Of a DNA stretch of 42,954 nt, positions 32,120-39,743 are shown piece by piece (within the stretch, counting starts at the first letter, position 1; each line of letters begins with the position of its first letter). The translations under genes were made by a program, and so were the position numbers. This stretch comes from an uncultured Oscillospiraceae bacterium (GTDB taxonomy: Bacteria; Bacillota; Clostridia; Oscillospirales; Ruminococcaceae), in contig URGQ01000006.1 of the NCBI GenBank assembly GCA_900547385.1, positions 1-42,954 on the forward strand, written 5' to 3'. Under the pieces are notes generated by a model. That model did not search any database, had not been told where the DNA came from, and worked only from the letters and a program-made list of their open reading frames with translations.

Positions 32120-33436
32120 TCAGTTCATGCGCCGGCGCTGAGCTCGCCTGCGCTGCTTGGCACGGCGGCGCCGCCGCGCCATAAAGTACGCCCGCAGCAC
32201 AAATAGGATCACGATCAACGCCCCCAGCACTATGCCAATCCATTTCAGCACCGTCAGCACCACAGAGCCGCTGCCGGCCGTCGTGACATCATCCTTTGGC
32301 ACATCCTCCACGGGGGCATAGGTCTCCACAGTGTACTCCATTGGGAAAGTTCCCACCAGCTCACCACCGCACCACAGCTCCACCTGCGGGTCTATGCGTT
32401 CTCCCACCTTATATCGGCTGGGGATATTATATTTCAGCGCGATGCTCTCTACCGCCGTTCCCTTCGGCACCAGCACATCCAGGTCGCCCGTCGCCGCTAT
32501 ATGCACCATCCCGGCAGTATTGGTCAGGCTCCCCACCGGGATATCATACGCCGCTATCTCATCGGTCTTTACCGAAACCATACTGTACCGCTCAAAGCAG
32601 TAATCAAAAAGCGCTATGGTGTCCTTGTACTTGCCCCACTTGTCGCTGCAGTCCAGCACCACGCACAGCAAAGAAAGTCCATCCTTCTCCGCCCAGGTCA
32701 CCGCCGTATGCTGCGCCTCGGTGGTCCAGCCCAGCTTGCCGCCCTTGGCGTAGGGATAGTAGTAAGCGCTTTCCACCAACATATGGTGGTGGGTACCGAT
32801 GTTTCTTGCCACATCCTTTTTGTTGGTCTTGGGGATGGTATACTCCGTCGCGCAGAAATATTCCTCAAAGCCCGGCACCGTCATCGCCCACCGGGTGATG
32901 CGCGCCATATCATAGGCAGTGGTATAGTGGTCCTTATCCGGCAGGCCGTGCGCGTTGGTAAAGTGGGTATCGCTCAGTCCCAGCACCGCCACCTGCTGGT
33001 TCATCAGCTCCGCAAAGTCGGTCAGGCTCCCGCTCACCGCCTGGGCTATGGCATTGGCGCAATCATTGGCGGATTCCACCATCGCCCCGTACAGCGCATC
33101 CTTCAGGGTAATGATCTCCCCCGGCTCCAGCGCCAGGTGGGTGGTCTCGCCCCACTTCCATACATCGCTCACCGTTTCCTGAGAAACGGTGATGCGGTCC
33201 TCCGGCTTGGCGTAGGTCAGCCCCAGCGCTGTTGTCAGTATCTTGGTAATGCTGGCCGGATACTCCTTCTCGTACATGTTTTTTTGCAGCAGCACCTGCC
33301 CGGTCTTGGCGTCCATCACCACATAGGCATTGCTGTAGGTTTCCGGCACATCATCCTCCGCTGCCATGGCCGGTGCTATCAGGCCGGTTGTTATTATCAT
33401 CATCGCTGCCAGCAGCAGCGCCGTTACTCTCTTCAT
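32120..33436 (-). CDS. D-alanyl-D-alanine carboxypeptidase (DacF/PBP5 family)
   Basis: 438 residues. A signal peptide (MKRVTALLLAAMMIITTGLIAPAMA) leads into the peptidase S11 domain. The active-site serine lies in SITK (within YPASITKILT, about residues 62-65) and the second motif is SAN (VESANDCANA). The third motif, normally KTG, reads KLG in GGKLGWTTEAQ, an unusual change that may alter activity. A beta-rich domain (VAAYDIPVGSLTNTAGMV to about residue 370), then one membrane helix and an Arg/Lys-rich cytoplasmic tail follow, so the enzyme is anchored by its C-terminus. It trims the last D-Ala from peptidoglycan stem peptides; DacF-type members also act in sporulation. Its promoter is good. 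Confidence 0.9.
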   Translation of the reverse strand: MKRVTALLLAAMMIITTGLIAPAMAAEDDVPETYSNAYVVMDAKTGQVLLQKNMYEKEYPASITKILTTALGLTYAKPEDRITVSQETVSDVWKWGETTHLALEPGEIITLKDALYGAMVESANDCANAIAQAVSGSLTDFAELMNQQVAVLGLSDTHFTNAHGLPDKDHYTTAYDMARITRWAMTVPGFEEYFCATEYTIPKTNKKDVARNIGTHHHMLVESAYYYPYAKGGKLGWTTEAQHTAVTWAEKDGLSLLCVVLDCSDKWGKYKDTIALFDYCFERYSMVSVKTDEIAAYDIPVGSLTNTAGMVHIAATGDLDVLVPKGTAVESIALKYNIPSRYKVGERIDPQVELWCGGELVGTFPMEYTVETYAPVEDVPKDDVTTAGSGSVVLTVLKWIGIVLGALIVILFVLRAYFMARRRRRAKQRRRAQRRRMN

Positions 33437-33471
33437 TCTGTTCGTTCTCCGTTAAAATGGGGTATATTTTT

Positions 33472-33500
33472 ATTATAGTGCCCACTGCCGCGAAAGTAAA
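33472..33500 (-). promoter_or_regulatory. Promoter of the carboxypeptidase gene
   Basis: TTTACT (33495-33500), 17 bases, TATAAT (33472-33477) on the minus strand. Confidence 0.6.
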
Positions 33501-33521
33501 TGAACTGTGCATGAATTTTGA

Positions 33522-33550
33522 TTGATTTTTTCCAGCTGGTATGATAGAAT
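33522..33550 (+). promoter_or_regulatory. Promoter of tRNA-Thr
   Basis: TTGATT (33522-33527), 17 bases, TAGAAT (33545-33550), about 20 bases before the tRNA. Confidence 0.65.
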
Positions 33551-33570
33551 ACTTTAGTAACCTCAAAAAT

Positions 33571-33643
33571 GCTGGAATAGCTCAGCCGGTAGAGCAGCTG
33601 ATTCGTAATCAGCAGGTCGCGTGTTCAAGTCACGTTTCCAGCT
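33571..33643 (+). tRNA. tRNA-Thr, anticodon CGT
   Basis: The cloverleaf can be drawn completely: acceptor GCTGGAA with TTCCAGC, D-arm GCTC...GAGC, anticodon arm GCTGA-TTCGTAA-TCAGC with anticodon CGT at 33604-33606 (reads ACG), T-arm GCGTG-TTCAAGT-CACGT with one wobble pair, discriminator T at 33643. CCA is not encoded. A perfect terminator follows 5 bases later, so it is a single-tRNA unit. Confidence 0.96.
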
Positions 33644-33648
33644 CCATT

Positions 33649-33675
33649 CTCCCTGCCTTCGGGCAGGGAGTTTTT
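33649..33675 (+). terminator. Terminator of tRNA-Thr
   Basis: CTCCCTGCC-TTCG-GGCAGGGAG followed by TTTTT: a 9-pair stem with a UUCG tetraloop. Confidence 0.92.
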
Positions 33676-33691
33676 CTTCCCCCCACTTCCC

Positions 33692-33720
33692 TTGCAACCG
33701 ACCGCGTTTTATGCTATCCT
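33692..33720 (+). promoter_or_regulatory. Promoter of the DtxR/MntR-family gene
   Basis: TTGCAA (33692-33697), 17 bases, TATCCT (33715-33720). Confidence 0.6.
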
Positions 33721-33758
33721 TAAATAAATATATCCATCAAGAAAAGAAGGTGCCCCTT

Positions 33759-34130
33759 ATGTCCCTGCAGGAATCCGGCGAAATGTATCTGGAAACCATC
33801 CTTGTTCTCTCCCAACGCACAGGCTTTGTCCGCGCCATCGATATCGGAGAGGAAATGGGCTACTCCAAGCCCAGCGTCAGCCGCGCCGTCGGCATTCTGC
33901 GGCAGGGGGGCTACATCCATGTCGCGGAAGATGGCGGCATCACCCTCACCGAATCCGGCCGGGCCGTGGCGGAAAAGATCTACGAGCGTCATCGCCTGCT
34001 CACCAGCTTTTTGGTCAAACTTGGCGTTGACGAAAAGACCGCTGCGGAGGACGCCTGCAAAATGGAACATGTCATCAGCGATGCCTCCATGGAGGCCATC
34101 AAGCGCCACGCCATGGGCCACATCCAGTAA
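33759..34130 (+). CDS. DtxR/MntR-family metal-dependent regulator
   Basis: 123 residues from 33759 (MSLQESGEMYLETILVLSQRTG); a longer frame that crosses the tRNA and terminator is not real. The winged helix-turn-helix reads VRAIDIGEEMGYSKPSVSRAVGILRQGGYIHV, followed by the wing (GGITLTESGRAVAE) and the metal-binding/dimer helix RHRLLTSFLVKLGVDEKTAAEDACKMEHVISDASMEAIKRH, where Glu, Cys and His residues (CKMEHV) are at metal-ligand positions. The C-terminal SH3-like domain of DtxR is absent, as in MntR. Such proteins repress iron or manganese uptake genes. The feoAB genes 3 kb away carry a matching palindrome. It is followed after 20 bases by the DUF2130 gene. Confidence 0.9.
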   Translation: MSLQESGEMYLETILVLSQRTGFVRAIDIGEEMGYSKPSVSRAVGILRQGGYIHVAEDGGITLTESGRAVAEKIYERHRLLTSFLVKLGVDEKTAAEDACKMEHVISDASMEAIKRHAMGHIQ

Positions 34131-34150
34131 GTTCACCAGGAGGTACGGCT

Positions 34151-35494
34151 ATGCACGAGATCAAATGTCCCAAATGCGGCGAAGTCTTTACCGTGGATGA
34201 ATCCGGCTATGCAGCCATCGTGGGTCAGGTACGGGATGAAGAATTTCACCGGGAGCTGGCCCAGCGGGAAAAGCAGCTGGCCGCCGAAAAAGAAAAAGAT
34301 CTGGCCCTGGTACGCACTCAGGCCGCCCGCTCTCAGGAGCAGTCCGAGGCCCAGCTGCAGCGGCAGATCGAAGAACTGAAGGCCCAGCTTCTCTCCCAGC
34401 AGGCCCAGCGGGCGCTGGCCGTACAGAAAGCCCTGGAGCAGCAGACCGCCGATCTTTCCGCCCGGGATCAGACCATTACTGAACTGCGGGCCCGCCTGAA
34501 CGCAGCCCAAACCGAGCGGGAGCTAGCCATCCAAAAAGTGACCTCCGAGAAAAAGGACGAACTGATCGAAAGTCAGCGGGAAATCGATAAGCTGAACTAT
34601 CAGCTGAAGGAAGCCGCAGCCGCCAGCCGGGAAAAGGAGCAGGAGCTGCGGGAAAGCTATAAGCGGGAGCTCAGCAGCAAGGATGAGGTCATCGCCTATT
34701 ATAAGGACCTCAAAACCCGCCTTTCCACCAAAATGGTGGGAGAAACGCTGGAACAGCACTGTGAGATCGAATTCAACCGTCTGCGGTCCGCCGCTTTCCC
34801 CAACGCTTACTTTGAGAAGGACAACGACGCCCGCACCGGCAGCAAAGGCGATTACATCTTCCGGGAGTCCACCTCCGATGGCATCGAATTTCTCTCCATC
34901 ATGTTCGAGATGAAGAACGAGATGGATACCACCGCCAGCAAAAAAAAGAATGAGGATTTCTTCCGGGAGCTGGATAAGGACCGTCAGGAAAAGGGCTGCG
35001 AATATGCCGTCCTGGTCTCCCTGCTGGAGCCGGACAGCGAGCTGTATGGCGGCATCACCGATGTCAGCTACCGCTACCCCAAGATGTATGTCATCCGTCC
35101 TCAGTTCTTCATTCCCATCATCACCCTGCTGCGGGGCTCGGCACTCCATACGGTGGAATACCGCCGGCAGTTGGCGGAGATCCGTAATCAGAATATCGAT
35201 ATCTCCCACTTCGAGGAGGAAATGAACGACTTCAAGACCCGCTTCGGCCGCAATTACGATTTGGCCAGCCGCAAGTTCAAAACCGCCATCGAGGAGATCG
35301 ATAAAACCATCGACCACCTGCAAAAGACCAAGGACGCCCTGCTCTCCTCCGAAAATAATCTCCGCCTGGCCAATGATAAAGCCCAGGAGCTTTCAGTCAA
35401 GCGCCTGACGAAAAACAATCCCACCATGCAGGCCAAGTTTAAGGAGCTGGAAGCCGCCAAAACTCCTCCCCTGCCGCAGGAACCAAACGAATAA
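34151..35494 (+). CDS. DUF2130 protein: zinc-binding start, coiled coil, nuclease-like core
   Basis: 447 residues. The N-terminus has CPKCG (residues 6-10), a half zinc ribbon; residues 25-195 form a long charged coiled coil rich in Glu, Gln, Arg and Lys; then comes the conserved DUF2130 core (MVGETLEQHCEIEFNRLR, FEKDNDARTGSKGDYIFRE, FLSIMFEMKNEMDTT, FFRELDKDRQEKGCEYAVLVSLLE, YPKMYVIRPQFFIPII), then a second coiled coil. GDYIF...FEMKNE looks like the D...ExK core of PD-(D/E)XK nucleases. Family function is not established. Start supported by AGGAGG; it is 20 bases behind the metal-regulator gene and ends in a terminator. Confidence 0.88.
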   Translation: MHEIKCPKCGEVFTVDESGYAAIVGQVRDEEFHRELAQREKQLAAEKEKDLALVRTQAARSQEQSEAQLQRQIEELKAQLLSQQAQRALAVQKALEQQTADLSARDQTITELRARLNAAQTERELAIQKVTSEKKDELIESQREIDKLNYQLKEAAAASREKEQELRESYKRELSSKDEVIAYYKDLKTRLSTKMVGETLEQHCEIEFNRLRSAAFPNAYFEKDNDARTGSKGDYIFRESTSDGIEFLSIMFEMKNEMDTTASKKKNEDFFRELDKDRQEKGCEYAVLVSLLEPDSELYGGITDVSYRYPKMYVIRPQFFIPIITLLRGSALHTVEYRRQLAEIRNQNIDISHFEEEMNDFKTRFGRNYDLASRKFKTAIEEIDKTIDHLQKTKDALLSSENNLRLANDKAQELSVKRLTKNNPTMQAKFKELEAAKTPPLPQEPNE

Positions 35495-35500
35495 CAAAAT

Positions 35501-35534
35501 CAGCACCGTGGAACTGCTCCTCGGTGCTGTTTTT
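35501..35534 (+). terminator. Terminator after DUF2130 gene
   Basis: CAGCACCG and CGGTGCTG with a 13-base loop, followed by TTTTT. The following 35535-35657 is GC-rich with no gene. Confidence 0.8.
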
Positions 35535-35657
35535 ATTCTTCCACGCGCTCTCCACCCCCGGCGGGCACCCCTGTGCTCCCCAGGGCCGCGCCTCCGCTGC
35601 GCTTCGGGCAGCCCTTTCCCGCTCCGGTGCGCCCGCCTGCCTTTTCCCTGCCGCAGC

Positions 35658-36269
35658 TCATATGCACCGTTCGCAGTACTCCGCCACATCAAAGGCATCC
35701 AGCCCGCTGTCCTTCCTTAGGTACAGCGGGTGGTGCGGGTGCCCCTTCACCGAGCGCTTCCCCGCCGTGACCCACCGGGCGCCGTGCCGCTCTCCGGCCG
35801 CTATCATATCCTGCACACAGCCTTTCAGGTAGGGACGCATCTCTATGATGTTCCCCCAGGCCGCCCATACCGTCGGCTCCTTACTCAGTCCCAAAATATA
35901 CTCGAAAGCCTCCATATTGGCCCGGTGCAGCCGCTCATCCCGCTCCAGCGCCATATCCTGCGGCCGGGTAGCCCGCTGCGGGTACACATTAAACATAATA
36001 AAGCTGTCGTACCCATTTCCCAGCGCGATCCGCTCCACCGATTTCAGGGTATTATCCAGATGGTCCGGCTCCGCCGTGGAGGGGTTCACCCCAATGCAGA
36101 TGAGCGGTTTCTCGCCCTTGGTGCCCAGAACATATCGGTACTCCGTGTAAAAGTCCGGCACATACAGCCACCGGCCGGTATCGTAGTCCGCCTCCCGGCC
36201 GCTTTGGCGCATCGCCTCGGCAAAGGATAATACCTCCATCTCACTGGTGGCTATGGTAGGGATATGCAT
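35658..36269 (-). CDS. DUF1643 protein
   Basis: 203 residues from 36269 (MHIPTIATSEMEVLSFAEAM), where GGAGG stands 8 bases upstream; the frame extends 20 residues further without such a site. Conserved DUF1643 segments are visible: RYVLGTKGEKPLICIGVNPSTAEPDHLDNTLKSVERIALGNGYDSFIMFNVYPQRATRP, then WAAWGNIIEMRPYLKGC and GHPHHPLYLRKDSGLDAF near the C-terminus. The NPSTA and GHPxHPLY motifs define the family; it is a cytoplasmic protein of unknown biochemical role, found in scattered bacteria and phages. It has its own promoter. Confidence 0.85.
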   Translation of the reverse strand: MHIPTIATSEMEVLSFAEAMRQSGREADYDTGRWLYVPDFYTEYRYVLGTKGEKPLICIGVNPSTAEPDHLDNTLKSVERIALGNGYDSFIMFNVYPQRATRPQDMALERDERLHRANMEAFEYILGLSKEPTVWAAWGNIIEMRPYLKGCVQDMIAAGERHGARWVTAGKRSVKGHPHHPLYLRKDSGLDAFDVAEYCERCI

Positions 36270-36300
36270 ACTGGCACCTCCGGGAAAAATACTTTTCCCC

Positions 36301-36329
36301 ATCATAGCGTATTTTTTCCCAAACGGCAA
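36301..36329 (-). promoter_or_regulatory. Promoter of the DUF1643 gene
   Basis: TTGCCG (36324-36329), 17 bases, TATGAT (36301-36306) on the minus strand. Confidence 0.65.
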
Positions 36330-36346
36330 GTCCCTCTGTTTTCCCC

Positions 36347-37030
36347 TTACTTGCCCATCTCCTCCCGCAGCCGCTCTATGGCGTGCTTCTCCAGCCGGGA
36401 AACATAGCTCCTGGAGATCCCCAGCTTCCTGGCCACCTCCCGCTGGGTCATCGGCGGCCGGTTATCCAGCCCGTAGCGCAGCCGCAGCACCCGCTGCTCC
36501 CGTCCCTCCAGCACCCCAAAGACCTTCCGTAGTTTTTCAGCTTTCAGCGTTAGATCCAGCCGTGTAATGATATCCTCCTCATCGCTCACCAGCTCCATCA
36601 GCGTCAGGCTGTTGCCGTCCCGGTCGGTATCCAGCGGGTCCTCCAATGAAACATCCCCCGCCGTCTTCCTTCGCGCCCTAAAATACATCAGAATCTCATT
36701 CTCAATACACCTAGAAGCATAAGTCGCGAATTTTGTCTTCTTCTCCAAGTTATAGGTCTCCACCGCCTTTATCAACCCTATCGTCCCTATCGAGATCAGA
36801 TCATCCTGCTCCCCGCTCACCGCGTAGTACTTCTTCACGATGTGCGCCACCAGTCGCAGATTGTGCTCCACCAGCTCGTTCCGTGCCGCCCGGTCTCCTC
36901 GGCTCATCCGCTCCAGGCAGTCCCGCTCCTGCTTAGCCGTCAGCGGCCGCGGGAATGAACCTGAAGTCGAAACATGCAGCGTCAGCAGCCACAGCCCGCC
37001 CAGCAGCGTCAGTACCATTGCTCCCAGCAT
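36347..37030 (-). CDS. sigK: RNA polymerase sporulation sigma factor SigK
   Basis: 227 residues from ATG 37030 (GTG three bases earlier is possible; GGGGGAA upstream). A hydrophobic N-terminal stretch (MLGAMVLTLLGGLWLLTLHVSTSGSFPRPL) matches the pro-sequence that tethers pro-sigma-K to the membrane until cleavage by SpoIVFB. Then come region 2 (NLRLVAHIVKKYY, DLISIGTIGLIKAVETYN, FATYASRCIENEILMYFRARRKTAGDVSLEDPL) and region 4 (LRLRYGLDNRPPMTQREVARKLGISRSYVSRLEKHAIERL). It drives late mother-cell genes. The gene is intact, without the skin-type element found in some species. CATACCCT (37055-37062, minus) could be a sigma-E-like -10. Confidence 0.93.
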   Translation of the reverse strand: MLGAMVLTLLGGLWLLTLHVSTSGSFPRPLTAKQERDCLERMSRGDRAARNELVEHNLRLVAHIVKKYYAVSGEQDDLISIGTIGLIKAVETYNLEKKTKFATYASRCIENEILMYFRARRKTAGDVSLEDPLDTDRDGNSLTLMELVSDEEDIITRLDLTLKAEKLRKVFGVLEGREQRVLRLRYGLDNRPPMTQREVARKLGISRSYVSRLEKHAIERLREEMGK

Positions 37031-37161
37031 CACTTATTCCCCCTCTCTCTTTAGAGGGTATGCCCCGCCGACAGAAAAATGCCAGTCCCGCCTCAAATGG
37101 ACAAAGCCCTCCGCCCGCTTTGCCCCTCCGCCCAAAATACCGCCCGATCCCTGTAGGATAC

Positions 37162-37190
37162 TTGATATTTTTGCCGCCTTATAATAAAAT
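37162..37190 (+). promoter_or_regulatory. Promoter of the feo operon
   Basis: TTGATA (37162-37167), 17 bases, TAAAAT (37185-37190), about 50 bases before feoA. Confidence 0.65.
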
Positions 37191-37207
37191 TAGTCTATCC
37201 TAATTTT
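37186..37207 (+). promoter_or_regulatory. Palindromic candidate iron-repressor operator of feoAB
   Basis: AAAATTAG-TCTATC-CTAATTTT has perfect 8-base arms and overlaps the -10 and start region of the feo promoter, the right place for repression. TTAG...CTAA arms are the mark of DtxR/IdeR-type sites, which fits the DtxR/MntR-family gene in this window. Confidence 0.6.
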
Positions 37208-37240
37208 AATTGCCACATGTCAAGGGAAAGGATTATCACT

Positions 37241-37474
37241 ATGACTTTGAATGAACTCAAAACCGGCTCCTCCGGTATCATCACGGCCGTGGGCGGCGAT
37301 GGCCCGCTGCGCTGCCGCCTTTTGGATATGGGCCTCATCCCCCACACCCGCGTCACCCTGCAAAAGGTCGCCCCCATGGGCGATCCCATCGAGATAAGGG
37401 TCCGCGGCTATGAGCTGACCCTGCGGGTGGAGGAAGCCCAAAAGATCGAGGTAAAGGAGGCCGCGGAAATATGA
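37241..37474 (+). CDS. feoA: Ferrous iron transport protein A
   Basis: 77 residues from 37241 (MTLNELKTGSSGIITAVGG); an ATG 24 bases earlier overlaps the ribosome binding site GGAAAGGA and would give an untypical N-terminus. The SH3-like fold is recognisable: CRLLDMGLIPHTRVTLQKVAPMGDPIEIRVRGYELTLRVEEAQKIEV. FeoA is a small cytoplasmic partner needed for FeoB-driven Fe(II) uptake. Its stop overlaps the feoB start by four bases (ATGA). The promoter carries a palindromic candidate operator. Confidence 0.95.
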   Translation: MTLNELKTGSSGIITAVGGDGPLRCRLLDMGLIPHTRVTLQKVAPMGDPIEIRVRGYELTLRVEEAQKIEVKEAAEI

Positions 37475-39459
37475 TCTTCGCATTGGCCGGCAATCAGAAT
37501 TGCGGCAAAACCACCCTGTTCAATGCCCTCACCGGCTCCAATCAGCATGTCGGCAATTTTCCCGGCGTCACCGTCGATCAGAAAATGGGCGATATCCGGG
37601 GCGAGAAAAATTGCTCCGTCGTCGATCTGCCGGGCATCTATTCGCTGCGGCCCTATACCCAGGAGGAGATCGTCACCCGGGATTTCATCCTGAATCAAAA
37701 GCCGGATGGCATCATCAATATTGTGGATGCCACCAATATCGAGCGTAATCTCTACCTTACTTTGCAGCTTTTGGAGCTGCGGGTCCCCATGGTACTGGCC
37801 CTCAATATGATGGATGAGGTGCGCGCCAACGGTGGCTCCATCGATGTGCAAAAAATGAGCGCCGCCCTCGGCATCCCGGTGGTACCCATTTCCGCCGCCA
37901 AGGGCGAGGGTGTATCGGAGCTTATCACCCAGGCGCTCACCGTCGCCCGGGGCAAAATCCTACCCAAGGTCACAGATTTCTGCACCGATGATTCCGCCGT
38001 CCACCGCTGCCTGCACGCCGTTATCCACCTCATCTCGGATCACGCCGAACGGCTGGGCGTCCCCACCCGTTTCTGCGCCGCCAAGCTCATTGAGGGCGGC
38101 GATACGCTGGAGCAGGACCTGCGGCTGGATGAAAACGAAAAGGAGCTGCTGGAACACTGCATCGTCCAGATGGAAAACGAAACCGGGCTGGACCGCAATG
38201 CCGCCCTGGCCGATATGCGCTATACCTTCATCGAAGGGGTCGTCGCCGCCTCGGTCACCAAATGCCACGAAAGCCGCGAGCACGCCCGCTCCGTCCGGTT
38301 CGATCAGATCCTTACCGGCCGGTACACCGCCATTCCCACCTTTTTGGCGGTCATGTTTCTCACCTTCTACCTCACCTTCCATGTCATCGGCCAGCGTCTT
38401 TCCGATCTCCTGGCCGTCGGCATTGATGCGCTCACCGCCCTGGTCGATGGCGCTCTCACTGCCTACGGCATCAATCCGGTGGTCCACAGCCTCATCATCG
38501 ATGGCATCTTTGCCGGCGTGGGCAGCGTGCTGGTGTTCCTGCCCATCATCGTCACCCTGTTTTTCTTTCTCTCCATCCTGGAAGACACCGGCTACATGGC
38601 CCGTGTCGCCTTTGTAATGGATAAGCCGCTGCGCCGCATCGGTCTTTCGGGCCGCAGCATCGTGCCGCTGCTCATCGGCTTCGGCTGCTCGGTGCCGGCC
38701 ATCATGGCCACCCGCACCGTCTCCTCCGATCGCGACCGCAAAATGACCATTCTCCTCACCCCTTACATGAGCTGCTCTGCCAAAATCTCCATCTACGCCT
38801 TTTTTACGGCGGCATTTTTCCCGCAGTACGGCGCCCTGGTGATGATCGCCCTTTATCTTCTCGGCATCCTCATCGGCATCGTGGCGGCCCTCATCATGAA
38901 TCACACCGCCTTCCGCGGCAAGCCCGTCCCCTTTGTCATGGAACTCCCCAACTATCGGCTCCCCAGTGCCAAAAGTGTGGGACTGCTGCTGTGGGAAAAA
39001 GCCAAAGACTTCCTGCAGCGCGCTTTCACTGTCATTTTCCTGGCCACCATCATCATCTGGTTCCTGCAAGGCTTCGATACCCGACTCAATGTCGTGGCGG
39101 ATAGCTCTTATAGCCTATTGGCGCTCATCGGCCAATGGATCGCTCCCCTTTTCGCCCCCCTCGGCTTCGCCGATTGGCGCTGCGCCACCGCCCTCATTTC
39201 TGGCTTTGTCGCCAAGGAATCTGTCGTCAGCACCCTGGAGGTCCTGCTGGGCGGTGCGGCCGTCACTGGGATGTTCTCTCCCCGGGCCGCCATCAGCTTT
39301 TTGGTCTTTACCCTGCTGTATACCCCCTGTGTGGCGGCCATAGCCACCATCCGCCGGGAGCTCGGCTCCACCGTGAAAACAGTCGGCGTGGTAATCCTGC
39401 AATGCGGTGTAGCATGGCTAGTAGGCTGGTTGGCCTATGCCATCACAGGGCTGTTCTGA
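37471..39459 (+). CDS. feoB: Ferrous iron transport protein B (GTPase-permease)
   Basis: 662 residues. The N-terminal G domain has G1 GNQNCGKTT (residues 7-15), G3 DLPGIYSL, G4 NMMD and the switch region NFPGVTVDQKMG; a helical GDI-like domain follows, then from about residue 285 the membrane part with two Gate motifs (GFGCSVPAIMATRTV with its cysteine, and later FLVFTLLYTPCVAAIATIRRELGS). FeoB imports Fe(II), important in anoxic guts where iron is reduced. It is translationally coupled to feoA (ATGA) and to the next small gene (TGATG). It is shorter than E. coli FeoB, as usual in Clostridia. Confidence 0.97.
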   Translation: MIFALAGNQNCGKTTLFNALTGSNQHVGNFPGVTVDQKMGDIRGEKNCSVVDLPGIYSLRPYTQEEIVTRDFILNQKPDGIINIVDATNIERNLYLTLQLLELRVPMVLALNMMDEVRANGGSIDVQKMSAALGIPVVPISAAKGEGVSELITQALTVARGKILPKVTDFCTDDSAVHRCLHAVIHLISDHAERLGVPTRFCAAKLIEGGDTLEQDLRLDENEKELLEHCIVQMENETGLDRNAALADMRYTFIEGVVAASVTKCHESREHARSVRFDQILTGRYTAIPTFLAVMFLTFYLTFHVIGQRLSDLLAVGIDALTALVDGALTAYGINPVVHSLIIDGIFAGVGSVLVFLPIIVTLFFFLSILEDTGYMARVAFVMDKPLRRIGLSGRSIVPLLIGFGCSVPAIMATRTVSSDRDRKMTILLTPYMSCSAKISIYAFFTAAFFPQYGALVMIALYLLGILIGIVAALIMNHTAFRGKPVPFVMELPNYRLPSAKSVGLLLWEKAKDFLQRAFTVIFLATIIIWFLQGFDTRLNVVADSSYSLLALIGQWIAPLFAPLGFADWRCATALISGFVAKESVVSTLEVLLGGAAVTGMFSPRAAISFLVFTLLYTPCVAAIATIRRELGSTVKTVGVVILQCGVAWLVGWLAYAITGLF

Positions 39460-39611
39460 TGGGCCCCCTCGATTGGCTGCTGCTGGCAGTAATCGCCACC
39501 GGCACATTTTTCGCTCTCCGGGCCGTCCGCCGGGGCCATACCGGCAGCTGCTGTGGCGATTGCGCCCGCTGCCACCGTACCGATTGCGGTAAGAATTCAA
39601 AGACCGGGTAA
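39459..39611 (+). CDS. FeoB-associated cysteine-rich membrane protein
   Basis: 50 residues. The ATG shares its A with the feoB stop (TGATG). One N-terminal membrane helix (LDWLLLAVIATGTFFAL, residues 4-20) is followed by a basic stretch and a cysteine cluster SCCGDCARCHRTDCG (five cysteines and one histidine). Proteins of this design follow feoB in many Firmicutes (FeoB-associated Cys-rich family, FeoC-like in position) and may bind iron or an Fe-S cluster near the transporter. The tight overlap and the cysteine pattern make the call firm despite its size. Confidence 0.87.
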   Translation: MGPLDWLLLAVIATGTFFALRAVRRGHTGSCCGDCARCHRTDCGKNSKTG

Positions 39612-39685
39612 AACCGCCGTTGCCCTCCCTCAGAAAGGTATCATCCGCCTAAGCCGAAATTTGTATCAATTTTTCAGGAAAACTA

Positions 39686-39716
39686 TTGACTCCTACGCTG
39701 CGTAATAGTTTATTGT
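39686..39716 (+). promoter_or_regulatory. MerR-type promoter and operator
   Basis: TTGACT (39686-39691) and TATTGT (39711-39716) are separated by 19 bases, the long spacer that MerR proteins untwist. The spacer region holds the imperfect palindrome ACTCCTACG-CTG-CGTAATAGT. It lies just before the merR-family gene, which is thus probably autoregulated. Confidence 0.75.
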
Positions 39717-39743
39717 ATCCTTATCGAGCGGAGGGAAAAGCAA

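Noticed and set aside
37960..39069. 369-codon minus-strand frame opposite feoB
   Set aside because: Same antisense artefact: charged, repetitive sequence mirroring membrane helices.
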